A stretch of 20,321 bases of DNA from Peptoniphilaceae bacterium. GTDB lineage: Bacteria > Bacillota > Clostridia > Tissierellales > Peptoniphilaceae. Within the stretch, counting starts at the first letter, position 1. Each line of letters starts with the position of its first letter. Both the position numbers and the translations under genes were made by a program. Of the stretch, positions 7,134 through 13,687 are shown piece after piece. Location: assembly GCA_902363535.1 (NCBI GenBank), contig CABJAE010000020.1, positions 1-20,321 on the forward strand, given 5' to 3'. The notes under the pieces were generated by a model. The model was not told the DNA's origin and searched no databases. It saw nothing but the letters and a program-made list of their open reading frames with translations.

Positions 7134-8900
7134 ATGACATTTTCTTCGAAAATTAAATCCATTAAACCCTACTTTGCCTCGTATCGAGGCATTTTGTTTA
7201 CCGATCTTCTATGCGCCGGGCTCACCACCGTTTCGGAAATTACCTTGCCCATGATCCTGCGCCATTTAACCAATCTCGGCGTAAAAGACATCAACCTCAT
7301 TACGCCCCATTTAATCGCCCGATTGGCCCTATTATTTTTCGTCATTAAGGCCGTGGAAATTATCGCCGCCTACTACATGACCAACATCGGCCACATGATG
7401 GGGGCGAACATCGAAAAAGACATGCGCCGGGACGTGTACAATCATCTGCAGACCTTGAGCGCCTCTTTCTACAACGACACCCAAGTGGGCCAGATCATGA
7501 GCCGCATCACCAACGACCTCTTCGACATTACGGAATTTTCCCACCACGCGCCGGAAGAATACTTTATCGCCGCGGTAAAAGTCATTACCACCTTCGTGAT
7601 CCTCGTATCCATTCACGTGAAGCTCACCTTGGTCCTTTATTTGATGATCCCCATTATGCTCGTGGCGGCCAGGAAATTTCGCATCCGCATGCTGGAAGCG
7701 CAGCGGAAGCAGCGGGCCAGAATGGGGGATTTAAACGCCACCATCGAAGATTCCATCTCCGGCATCCGCGTCACGAAATCCTTCGCCAACGAAGACATCG
7801 AACAGGCCCGCTTCGACGACGAAAACACCCGCTTTTTAGAAACCAAGCGTGAATACTACAAGGCCATGGCGGGCTTTAACGCCGTGACCAGAAACTTCGA
7901 CGGCATCATGTATCTCATCGTCATTATCGCCGGGGGCTGGTGCATGATGGCTGGGGAAATTCTCCCCGGCGACATGGTGGCCTACATTATGTACGTGACC
8001 ACCATGGTGGCCACGGTGCGGCGCATTATCGACTTCACCGAAACCTTCCAAAAAGGCCTCACCGGCATTGAGCGCTTCAACGAAATCATGGCCACGGAAA
8101 GCGACATTAAGGACAAAGCCGGCGCTGTGGACTTGGTGGACGCCGAGGGCGCCATCGCCTTCGAGCACGTGGACTTTTCCTACGAAGGCAAATTCAAGGT
8201 GCTGGACGACTTCCATCTGGCCATTCACCCGGGAGAGAAAGTGGCTCTGGTGGGCCCATCCGGCGCGGGAAAAACCACCATCTGCAATCTCATTCCCCGC
8301 TTTTGGGACGTGGATCACGGCGCCGTGAAAGTCGACGGCCACGACGTGCGTGACCTTACCTTACAGAGCCTGAGAAAAAGCATCGGCATGGTGCAACAAG
8401 ACGTGTACCTCTTTAACACCAATGTCATGGAAAACATTCGCTACGGCCGCCCGGAAGCCACCGACGAGGAAGTCATGGAAGCGGCGAAGCTGGCCAACGC
8501 CTACGACTTCATCATGGATCTGGAGGAGGGCTTCCAAACCCACGTGGGCGAGCGGGGCGTAAAGCTTTCCGGCGGACAGAAACAGCGGATCTCCATCGCC
8601 CGCGTTTTCTTGAAAAACCCGTCTATCTTGATTCTGGACGAAGCCACCTCGGCCCTGGACAACGAAAGCGAAATGATCATCCAACATTCCCTGGACGCTC
8701 TCACCGAAGGCCGCACCTCCATTACCATCGCCCACCGGCTCTCCACCGTGGAAAACGCCGACACCATTCTGGTCATGGAAAAAGACAAAGGCATTGTGGA
8801 GCGTGGAAACCACAAAGAGCTCATGGCCAAGGGCGGATTGTACCACTACCTCTACACCAAAGGCGGCGATTTGGTGGAAAACTTCGATACGACAAATTGA
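7134..8900 (+). CDS. ABC exporter half-transporter (permease fused to ATPase)
   Basis: 588 residues, the usual length of a type IV ABC exporter (BmrA/MsbA-like) acting as a homodimer. The transmembrane domain covers about 15-310. The ATPase domain begins near 340 and is complete: Walker A GPSGAGKT at 374-381, Q-loop Q421, signature LSGGQ at 478-482, Walker B ILILDE at 498-503, and switch histidine H534. It exports an unknown hydrophobic compound, drug or lipid, driven by ATP. It is a single copy, with no second half-transporter next to it. It is last in the operon, preceded by an AAAGGTG ribosome binding site and followed five bases after the stop by a terminator. Confidence 0.95.
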   Translation: MTFSSKIKSIKPYFASYRGILFTDLLCAGLTTVSEITLPMILRHLTNLGVKDINLITPHLIARLALLFFVIKAVEIIAAYYMTNIGHMMGANIEKDMRRDVYNHLQTLSASFYNDTQVGQIMSRITNDLFDITEFSHHAPEEYFIAAVKVITTFVILVSIHVKLTLVLYLMIPIMLVAARKFRIRMLEAQRKQRARMGDLNATIEDSISGIRVTKSFANEDIEQARFDDENTRFLETKREYYKAMAGFNAVTRNFDGIMYLIVIIAGGWCMMAGEILPGDMVAYIMYVTTMVATVRRIIDFTETFQKGLTGIERFNEIMATESDIKDKAGAVDLVDAEGAIAFEHVDFSYEGKFKVLDDFHLAIHPGEKVALVGPSGAGKTTICNLIPRFWDVDHGAVKVDGHDVRDLTLQSLRKSIGMVQQDVYLFNTNVMENIRYGRPEATDEEVMEAAKLANAYDFIMDLEEGFQTHVGERGVKLSGGQKQRISIARVFLKNPSILILDEATSALDNESEMIIQHSLDALTEGRTSITIAHRLSTVENADTILVMEKDKGIVERGNHKELMAKGGLYHYLYTKGGDLVENFDTTN

Positions 8901-8904
8901 GACG

Positions 8905-8930
8905 AGACTCGGCAGTGCCGGGTCTTTTTT
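8905..8930 (+). terminator. Rho-independent terminator of the ypmS-to-ABC operon
   Basis: A nine-base-pair stem (AGACTCGGC with GCCGGGTCT, one G-U pair) and three-base loop are followed by six Ts. It begins right after the ABC transporter stop and insulates the tmRNA promoter. Confidence 0.92.
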
Positions 8931-8939
8931 CGCGAGCGA

Positions 8940-8968
8940 TTGACAGATAGGGCAAAAAACGATATTCT
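8940..8968 (+). promoter_or_regulatory. tmRNA promoter
   Basis: A perfect -35 TTGACA at 8940-8945 and -10 TATTCT at 8963-8968 are separated by the ideal 17 bases. Transcription should start near 8975, with the mature 5' end produced by RNase P at about 8982. Confidence 0.88.
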
Positions 8969-8981
8969 GGTAGATACCTAT

Positions 8982-9332
8982 GGGGACGAAATGGCTTCGA
9001 CGGGGATTCGGAACCCGGGGTAGCAAGCCGTTGATGAGTCAGGCAACGTAAAAATGGCTCAAAAAATTAAATGCTAACGAAAACAACGTAGCACTGGCAG
9101 CGTAAATTACGCTACCCACGGAACTAAGAGGACCACGGCTTAGGGAAGTGTCAAATCAGTGGTGAAACGTCATCGGTCAAGCTTTGCCCCGATGCCGGAA
9201 TTCATGAAGCTACCTTAATGCGACCTTTTGTTTTTCTTTTCGCCTTAAGGGAAATTTAAAGAAAAACTGAGCTTGGAGAAACCTCGGTGGAAGAGTTCTC
9301 GGACGCGGGTTCGACCCCCGCCGTCTCCACCA
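8982..9332 (+). ncRNA. ssrA: tmRNA (transfer-messenger RNA)
   Basis: The 351-nt one-piece tmRNA begins GGGGACGAAATGGCTTCGAC, the conserved 5' end, and ends in a tRNA-like half with GGGTTCGACCCCC (T-arm) and an encoded CCA at 9330-9332. The 5' GGGGACG pairs with CGTCTCC at 9323-9329 region to form the acceptor stem (one G-U). The tag reading frame starts at the resume codon GCT (9073-9075) and ends at TAA (9103-9105), giving ANENNVALAA, with the usual hydrophobic alanine end recognised by ClpXP-type proteases. It rescues stalled ribosomes and tags unfinished proteins. Its 3' end is also the integration site of the mobile element to the right; the gene stays intact because the element carries the same end sequence. 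Confidence 0.97.
9304..9332 (+). other. Probable attachment-site core at the ssrA 3' end
   Basis: An integrase gene pointing toward ssrA starts 140 bases beyond its 3' end, and base composition drops to AT-rich right after the CCA. The T-arm and acceptor end of tmRNA is a well-known target for tyrosine recombinases. The exact core length cannot be fixed without the copy at the other end of the element, which is outside the window. Confidence 0.65.
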
Positions 9333-9345
9333 TACAATTTCAAAG

Positions 9346-9367
9346 GGTTTCAAATAATCTTGAAACC
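9346..9367. repeat. 8-bp inverted repeat next to the attachment site
   Basis: GGTTTCAA at 9346-9353 and TTGAAACC at 9360-9367 are perfect inverted arms around six bases. The unit CAAATAATCT inside it recurs at 9422-9431 in a related context. Possible integrase or accessory protein binding site. Confidence 0.45.
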
Positions 9368-9375
9368 GCATGTTT

Positions 9376-9417
9376 AAGCCATTTGTTATTTTTGAAATAG
9401 CAAGTGGCTTTCATTTT
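9376..9417 (+). terminator. Terminator downstream of ssrA, inside the element
   Basis: AAGCCATTTG (9376-9385) pairs with CAAGTGGCTT (9401-9410) with one G-U pair, and the inner TATTT/AAATA extends the stem. TCATTTT follows. It would end the tmRNA precursor. Because it lies past the attachment site, the element supplies this terminator in place of the chromosome's own. Confidence 0.75.
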
Positions 9418-9437
9418 ATCTCAAATAATCTCGAACG

Positions 9438-9459
9438 GTTGCACACTCCGTTGCACACT
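9438..9459. repeat. Tandem GTTGCACACT repeat, candidate integrase arm sites
   Basis: GTTGCACACT occurs at 9438-9447 and exactly again at 9450-9459, a 12-base period. It lies between the attachment site and the integrase stop, where arm-type binding sites of tyrosine recombinases are usually found. Confidence 0.5.
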
Positions 9460-9471
9460 GAAAGCATAGTT

Positions 9472-10638
9472 TCATATAATGCCGTCTAATAAATCGACTG
9501 CCGATTTTTTAGAATCATCTAATACTGTTACATAAATTTCCGTTGTTCGTATATCATAATGTCCCAACAGCAATTGAATAGTTCGAACAGGAACGCCTTG
9601 TTCATAAAGCCTAGTAGCATAACTATGGCGAAGCTCATGGAATGTAAAAGTAGGTAGATTGATACTTTCGCAAATTGTTTTAACTCTTCTTGTGGGACGC
9701 TTACTTTCAATATAATTTCCCTTATCGTCTGGGAAGATTAAATTCCGGTCTATAAAATGGTCAGAGTCTCGTTTTAAATTTAAGGTAATTTCCTTTTGGC
9801 GATTCAACATTTTTATAGTAGTATCTGTAACCGGTATTTCTCGTATACTGGTGTCGCTTTTGGGAACGCTTATTTCTCTGTGCCAGGTTTTTTCTCCATT
9901 TTCCTTAATCTCAGCACTTTTTCTATATTGTTTATTGATTATAATAGAGTGTCCAGTATAGTCTTCCCAAGTTAGTGCTGTAATTTCGGCAAGACGACCA
10001 CCAGTGGCAAGCGACATATATATGAAATTATCTAGAGAAGTGTTTTTTAAATTGGAAACAAATTTTTGTTGTTGTTCTGCCGTCATAGGCATAGATCGTT
10101 TTTTTATTTTCGAATTGCGTTTGGGTATCGTGACTGAGGCAATGGGATTTTTATAAATATCTTCATGATTCATTGCGAAGTCAAGACAATGCTTTATAAT
10201 TCTATAGTTTTTTTGTATTGTGGGGAGTGGATATTTTTTTTGTAAATCATCAAAGTGGTATTGTAGGTGAGTTGCTTTTAAGTCTTTCATTTTGATTTTA
10301 GCAAGTGTAGAATTTTTAATTCGTAATCTATATTCCGTTTCATATTTTTGAAAACTTGTTGGCATAATTTTTTCTTTTTTGGAAGAAAAGATCCAGTGTT
10401 TAAAATAGTCTGCGAAAACTTCATCTGAAGGTTCGATAAGAATATTTTTATCTGCTAAGACCTGAAATTCTCGTAGCTTTTTAACGACTGTTTGGCGATC
10501 ATACCCGCCGACGGTTTTTCTAATTGCTTTGCCATTATTATCTACTTCAATTGTGACAGCTCCACGATAATAAACTCGTCCATTGCGTATTTCTGTCCAG
10601 ATACTTCCGTCACCATTGGCTCTTTTGATTTTTTTCAT
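9472..10638 (-). CDS. int: Tyrosine recombinase (integrase) of the element
   Basis: 388 residues with a three-part layout: an N-terminal arm-binding domain (about 1-65, GDGSIWTE and RGAVTIEVDNNGKAIRKTVGGYD), a core-binding SAM-like domain (about 70-170), and the catalytic domain (about 180-388). All catalytic residues are present: R215 in ATGGRLAEITALTW, K260 in the beta-hairpin, H334 and R337 in HELRHSY, H360 in LLGHYD, and nucleophile Y369 in TTEIYV. It catalyses integration into, and with an excision factor excision from, the ssrA 3' end. GAGGTGA precedes ATG on the minus strand. It is transcribed toward the attachment site. The candidate partner excisionase is the HTH protein at 11923. 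Confidence 0.96.
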   Translation of the reverse strand: MKKIKRANGDGSIWTEIRNGRVYYRGAVTIEVDNNGKAIRKTVGGYDRQTVVKKLREFQVLADKNILIEPSDEVFADYFKHWIFSSKKEKIMPTSFQKYETEYRLRIKNSTLAKIKMKDLKATHLQYHFDDLQKKYPLPTIQKNYRIIKHCLDFAMNHEDIYKNPIASVTIPKRNSKIKKRSMPMTAEQQQKFVSNLKNTSLDNFIYMSLATGGRLAEITALTWEDYTGHSIIINKQYRKSAEIKENGEKTWHREISVPKSDTSIREIPVTDTTIKMLNRQKEITLNLKRDSDHFIDRNLIFPDDKGNYIESKRPTRRVKTICESINLPTFTFHELRHSYATRLYEQGVPVRTIQLLLGHYDIRTTEIYVTVLDDSKKSAVDLLDGII

Positions 10639-10677
10639 AATGTCACCTCATATCTAGAAAGTAAAGTCTTACAAATC

Positions 10678-10771
10678 TTGATATAGGCACTTTCGCATGA
10701 TAAGATAAATGTGTCACCAGTACCTTCATGCGAAGGTGCTTGCCTCCAGTCAGTCGACTGGAGGCTTTTTT
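10678..10771 (+). ncRNA. Candidate small RNA or regulatory hairpin region between int and the repressor
   Basis: On the plus strand TTGATA (10678-10683) and TAAGAT (10701-10706) with a 17-base spacer form a possible promoter, and a strong terminator ends at 10771. The predicted transcript is about 60 nt and contains no gene. A 14-bp inverted repeat (10687-10700 with 10726-10739, one G-U) overlaps this: its left arm fills the promoter spacer and its right arm is in the transcript, where ACCTTC/GAAGGT can also form a local hairpin at 10722-10737. It could be an sRNA acting on int, or the repeat could be a protein binding site. No homology is recognised. Confidence 0.4.
10742..10771 (+). terminator. 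Strong plus-strand terminator between int and repressor
   Basis: GCCTCCAGTC (10742-10751) pairs perfectly with GACTGGAGGC (10756-10765) around AGTC, followed by six Ts. There is no T-tract on the minus strand, so it does not terminate the flanking minus-strand genes. It would stop a plus-strand transcript, although no plus-strand gene lies just upstream. Confidence 0.85.
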
Positions 10772-10791
10772 ATTTACTTACTATAAATCAG

Positions 10792-11424
10792 TTATATCTT
10801 ACTTAATTTATAAACAGCTTTACCAATAATTGAAATGTTTGAGTGGTTATCAAAAAGCATAGGTTTATACTTTGGGTTTTCTGCTCGAAGTTCAACTACA
10901 TCATTTCCATGCTTGTAGACCTTCTTCAATGTCGCAGAGTCATCGATAAGAACAGCAGCGATTTCGCCATTTTCGACGTCAGGTTGCTGCCTAATAAAGA
11001 CTATATCACCATCAAAAATGTAAGAAAGCACCATTGAGTCACCAGAGACTCTAAGACAAAAATCAGCGTTGATTTTTTTATCTAGGCTAATATATTCTTC
11101 TATATTCTCTTCAGCTAAAACTGGTACACCTGCAGCAATGGTTCCTATTAAAGGGTATTGCTTCGTGGAAGGTGGATTTATGGCATTAGTAATATTATTA
11201 AAGTCTTCATTGCCATAGAAGAGCCAGTTTATAGAAACATTTAATTTCTCGGCTATTTTAAGTGCCATAGAGTATGCTGGATCATTACGTCCAGACTCAT
11301 ATCCGGAGATAACACTTTTACTAGTACCAAGTTTATTAGCGAGTTCTTCCTGAGACCAGTCTTTGGAGAGCCTAGCCTTTTTAACTCTGGCACCAAAGTT
11401 TTTTAGATTTTCTTGTTTTTTCAT
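10792..11424 (-). CDS. CI/LexA-like repressor with HTH and S24 self-cleavage domain
   Basis: 210 residues. The N-terminal Xre-type HTH (about 8-70) reads FGARVKKARLSKDWSQEELA then KSVISGYESGRNDP. The C-terminal S24 peptidase domain has a cleavage site A98-G99 (IAAGVP), nucleophile S130 in RVSGDSM, and general base K167 in ATLKKVY. Such repressors keep the element silent and cleave themselves when RecA is activated by DNA damage. It faces the Cro-like gene across a 160-bp region with GTTCGARAT repeats. Its own promoter (TTGAAA, 17 bases, TAGACT on the minus strand) has one repeat in it, suggesting autoregulation. AGGAGG lies seven bases before ATG. Confidence 0.93.
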   Translation of the reverse strand: MKKQENLKNFGARVKKARLSKDWSQEELANKLGTSKSVISGYESGRNDPAYSMALKIAEKLNVSINWLFYGNEDFNNITNAINPPSTKQYPLIGTIAAGVPVLAEENIEEYISLDKKINADFCLRVSGDSMVLSYIFDGDIVFIRQQPDVENGEIAAVLIDDSATLKKVYKHGNDVVELRAENPKYKPMLFDNHSNISIIGKAVYKLSKI

Positions 11425-11445
11425 CTAACAACCTCCTGTACATAT

Positions 11446-11474
11446 AGTCTATCAAAGGGTGTTCGAAATTTCAA
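11446..11474 (-). promoter_or_regulatory. Repressor promoter
   Basis: On the minus strand, -35 TTGAAA (11469-11474) and -10 TAGACT (11446-11451) have a 17-base spacer. Operator copy 1 (from 11461) overlaps the -35 and spacer. Confidence 0.6.
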
Positions 11475-11567
11475 TCGTTGCACGTAATAAAAAGAAAAAA
11501 GTTCGAAATATAGGTTGACATTTAATTATAGCATTGCTAATATAAATGTATGTTCGAGATATAGAAC
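11461..11567. promoter_or_regulatory. Operator region with three GTTCGARAT repeats between repressor and Cro-like gene
   Basis: Copies begin at 11461 (GTTCGAAATTTCAATCG), 11501 (GTTCGAAATATAG) and 11552 (GTTCGAGATATAGAAC). The third is a GTTC/GAAC inverted repeat. Copy 1 covers the repressor promoter, copy 2 touches the -35 of the opposing promoter, and copy 3 lies between its -10 and the Cro-like ribosome binding site. These positions fit a two-way genetic switch. Confidence 0.7.
11515..11543 (+). promoter_or_regulatory. Rightward early promoter
   Basis: Perfect TTGACA at 11515-11520, a 17-base spacer and TAATAT at 11538-11543; a weaker alternative -10 TATAAA starts at 11541. It should drive the Cro-like gene and probably the early genes beyond. 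Confidence 0.7.
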
Positions 11568-11587
11568 TGTCCAAAGGAGGAAATATT

Positions 11588-11803
11588 ATGGAAGTATCCT
11601 ACAATAAATTAAAAGGACTAATGGCTGAAAAGGGATTTACCATTCGTTCGTTGTCTAAAAATACAGGAATTCCTGTAAGTACACTGTCCAATAAATTAAA
11701 TGGTTTAACAGAGTTTAAAACAAGTGAAATCCTAAAGATATCCTACATTTTAGGTATTTCTGATGTGACAGAATATTTCTTACTGCAAAAGTTCGAGATA
11801 TAG
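11588..11803 (+). CDS. Small Cro-like HTH protein
   Basis: 71 residues, almost all one Xre-type helix-turn-helix domain: YNKLKGLMAEKGFTIRSLSKNTGIPVSTLSNKLNGLTEFKTSEILKISYILGI. The ATG at 11588 is chosen because AAAGGAGG lies just before it; an in-frame ATG at 11546 lies before the ribosome binding site and inside the operator region. It stands where Cro stands in temperate phages, opposite the repressor, and probably binds the same GTTCGARAT sites. A fourth operator copy covers its stop codon. Confidence 0.85.
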   Translation: MEVSYNKLKGLMAEKGFTIRSLSKNTGIPVSTLSNKLNGLTEFKTSEILKISYILGISDVTEYFLLQKFEI

Positions 11804-11806
11804 AAC
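11791..11806. promoter_or_regulatory. Fourth operator copy, over the Cro-like stop codon
   Basis: GTTCGAGATATAGAAC is identical over 16 bases to operator copy 3 at 11552-11567. The bases encode the last residues FEI and the TAG stop. Whether the match is kept for protein binding or is chance cannot be told, but a 16-base identity is unlikely by chance. Confidence 0.6.
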
Positions 11807-11868
11807 GGATTGCAAAATAAGATGTACATTTTTCTTAATTCTTTTTTGGCGTTACCGAGTTGAAATTA

Positions 11869-11903
11869 TTGTTAAATCACTATGTTGTTTTATGCTAAAC
11901 AAC
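11869..11903 (+). promoter_or_regulatory. Possible promoter and hairpin before the excisionase-like gene
   Basis: TTGTTA (11869-11874) and TATGCT (11891-11896) have a 16-base spacer. An inverted repeat GTTGTTT (11884-11890) with AAACAAC (11897-11903) brackets the -10, which suggests a binding site for a regulator or a leader hairpin. Confidence 0.4.
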
Positions 11904-11922
11904 GACAAATAAGGAGTTAAAT

Positions 11923-12168
11923 ATGGAAGCAGTTGCATTGAATGACGTTGGATTTAATGAAGTTAAAAAGCAATTACAAAATATAGAAAATCTATTAGTT
12001 GAAAATAACAAATATGGTTTGTCCGTAAAAGAAGCTGCTAGATATAGCGGTATCGGAAGGACTCAGCTATACCGCCTCATGGAAAGTGGAGAACTTGATT
12101 ATAAGCAAGTGACACCACAAAAGAGAATTATCACGAAAAAAGCTCTAAATGACTACTTGGAAAGATAG
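11923..12168 (+). CDS. Excisionase-like HTH_17 DNA-binding protein
   Basis: 81 residues. After a short helical N-terminus (about 1-30) the domain GLSVKEAARYSGIGRTQLYRLMESGELDYKQVTPQKRIITKKALNDYLER shows the winged-helix excisionase/MerR-like pattern: a helix-turn-helix, a Y/R-rich recognition helix and a basic wing. Proteins of this kind bend DNA at attachment arms to favour excision, or regulate early genes. AAGGAG lies six bases before ATG. Its place far from int is common in elements where excision is tied to induction. Role as the Xis is inferred. Confidence 0.75.
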   Translation: MEAVALNDVGFNEVKKQLQNIENLLVENNKYGLSVKEAARYSGIGRTQLYRLMESGELDYKQVTPQKRIITKKALNDYLER

Positions 12169-12177
12169 TGGTTGGCT

Positions 12178-12363
12178 ATGGTAGTAACCTCAAAAGAAAG
12201 AGCGAACTATATAAGACTAAAACTGGTTAGCGTTATTTTCGCTGTCGATCTCGCCCTTAACGACAAGTGCAAATGCAATTGGAATGAAGATATTATAAAG
12301 AGCCTTATTGAGACACGTGACATGTGCCGGAGGACTTTGAATGAATTGGAGGAAGTCATATGA
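12178..12363 (+). CDS. Hypothetical small protein
   Basis: 61 residues from ATG 12178 (a TTG start at 12172 would add two). No family recognised. It is mostly helical in appearance, with two cysteines in KCKCNW. The ribosome binding site is poor, only a few bases after the previous stop, so it may depend on translational coupling. Its last bases overlap the next gene as ATGA and contain that gene's GGAGG, which supports it being a real coding frame in the operon. Confidence 0.6.
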   Translation: MVVTSKERANYIRLKLVSVIFAVDLALNDKCKCNWNEDIIKSLIETRDMCRRTLNELEEVI

Positions 12364-12680
12364 AAGCATATTGTTTAAATGACTTAATAAACTGGGATTC
12401 AATCGATTATGATGACGTTACTATTGAGAGACTAATAATTGATGATTCGGTCGAAAAGATTATGATGCCCGGAGAAAGTAAAACGTGGTTTTATACAGAT
12501 GACTATAACGTTTATAAGTGGTACGAAAGCTATTCAGATGCTTTAGCCACGATAAATGAAGCTGTTGAATACGGATTGATTTCAACAAAGGAATTTCGAG
12601 AGTGGAGATTCTTGCACTGTAAACAGCCTGATGATCTTATAGAGTTTGCGGAAGAATTAGAAAGATCTTTCGTTTTTTAA
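12360..12680 (+). CDS. Hypothetical acidic protein
   Basis: 106 residues, acidic and rich in aromatic residues (WFYTDDYNVYKWYESYSDA near 41-59). No family recognised. GGAGG lies seven bases before ATG and its start overlaps the previous stop as ATGA. Its stop is followed directly by the ribosome binding site of the replication initiator, so it belongs to the same early operon. Small acidic proteins in this position are often inhibitors or DNA mimics, but nothing here proves that. Confidence 0.7.
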   Translation: MKAYCLNDLINWDSIDYDDVTIERLIIDDSVEKIMMPGESKTWFYTDDYNVYKWYESYSDALATINEAVEYGLISTKEFREWRFLHCKQPDDLIEFAEELERSFVF

Positions 12681-12694
12681 GGAGGATCTTGTAT

Positions 12695-13687
12695 ATGCAA
12701 AATAGCCTAAAACAACTTCTTCTTGGGTGGTCAGGATTTATTGCGATTAATCGTAAAGTTTTGAAAGTTCTCGGATTAGACAGAGCCTATCTTCTTAGCA
12801 TTCTTGCTGAAGGAGAAGAGATGTTTTCTAAAAAAGGCGACGATGAGGGTTGGTTTTATCAAACAGTCAGCTCAATAGAAAACATGTCCGGTTTCTCGCA
12901 ATCGAAGCAATACAGGCTACTTAAAGAATTTGAAGATATGGGAATACTTTCAGTCAAGTTCGACGGTTTTCCACAAAGGAGATATTTAAAGCTTCACTAC
13001 GACGCAATCGAAAAAATAGTTTTTGGTGAAAATGAACAAGCTCCAGAGGATCCAGTGCCACAAAATGATGAAGTCAAAATGAATGAACAGGGTCTTCAAA
13101 ATGACTGCTCAGAGGATTCATACAGTCAAGATGAATTACCAGATCAGTCAAAAGGAATTACCAGATCAGTCAAAGCGAATGACCAGATCAGTCAAACTGA
13201 ATTACCAAATCAGTTAAACGGAATGACCAGATCAGTCAAAAAGACTGCTTTATATAATAAAGAAAGTAGAGATAAAGAAAGTATTAATCTAAAACATAGT
13301 ATAAATAACCCCAATAAAGAAATCGCCGGGGGAAGTCAAAAATTTAATTCAGTCGAAAAAAACGAGGAATCAGATGAGAATGAAATTACGAATCTCGTAT
13401 TTTTCTTTACCTCAAACTTTGAACTTCAGGACGCATTATTTAACTTTATTGCTTATCGAAAAGAGTTAGGTGCTGCTATAACTCCGTCTATATTGCCAAT
13501 GTTTCTTGACGAATTAAAGGAGATAGGTTCGACGGAAAAAGAAATGATCGATGTCCTCAAGCAGTCCATGGTGAACGGTTGGAAAAGAATATTACCGGTT
13601 CATCAGCAAAATACTATGAATCATACACCTAAAACTGTTGTCGATGAAGTGGCGGACTTTTATGAATGGCGTGGAGGTGTGTCATGA
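12695..13687 (+). CDS. Replication initiator (phage-type replisome organiser) with internal origin
   Basis: 330 residues from ATG 12695, nine bases after AAGGAGG (a TTG at 12689 is only three bases away and less likely). The N-terminal winged-helix domain (about 15-110) reads GFIAINRKVLKVLGLDRAYLL, then GWFYQTVSSIENMSGFSQSKQYRLLKEFEDMGIL. A long polar, low-complexity linker (about 115-235) holds the iteron array. The C-terminal helical domain (about 240-310, ITPSILPMFLDELKEIGSTEKEMIDVLKQSMVNGWKRI) matches the end of many phage and element replication proteins and probably contacts the helicase loader encoded next. The gene overlaps that loader as ATGA. As in lambda O, the initiator seems to bind repeats within its own gene. 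Confidence 0.8.
   Translation: MQNSLKQLLLGWSGFIAINRKVLKVLGLDRAYLLSILAEGEEMFSKKGDDEGWFYQTVSSIENMSGFSQSKQYRLLKEFEDMGILSVKFDGFPQRRYLKLHYDAIEKIVFGENEQAPEDPVPQNDEVKMNEQGLQNDCSEDSYSQDELPDQSKGITRSVKANDQISQTELPNQLNGMTRSVKKTALYNKESRDKESINLKHSINNPNKEIAGGSQKFNSVEKNEESDENEITNLVFFFTSNFELQDALFNFIAYRKELGAAITPSILPMFLDELKEIGSTEKEMIDVLKQSMVNGWKRILPVHQQNTMNHTPKTVVDEVADFYEWRGGVS
13133..13242. repeat. Five tandem 22-bp iterons (probable replication origin)
   Basis: Five units start at 13133, 13155, 13177, 13199 and 13221, each 22 bp with no spacer. The shared core is ACCAGATCAGTCAAA, preceded by GAATT or GAATG; unit 4 differs at two core bases (AAATCAGTTAAA). Because 22 is not a multiple of three, the units are read in three frames and encode different peptides (for example DQSK, TRSVK, NDQIS), so it is the DNA and not the protein that is conserved. 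Confidence 0.9.
13243..13330. other. AT-rich candidate unwinding region beside the iterons
   Basis: Right after the last iteron the sequence is very AT-rich and holds direct copies of ATAAAGAAAGTA at 13257-13268 and 13272-13283 (15-base period), with a shorter copy ATAAAGAAA at 13314. Such repeats resemble the DNA-unwinding elements beside iteron arrays. It still encodes the initiator's linker. Confidence 0.6.

Noticed and set aside
10742..10771. Terminator of the repressor gene
   Set aside because: The T-tract is on the plus strand only; minus-strand transcripts from the repressor would meet the hairpin without a U-run.
13133..13242. Protein-level tandem repeat in the initiator
   Set aside because: The 22-base period shifts the reading frame each time, so the repeat is at DNA level.
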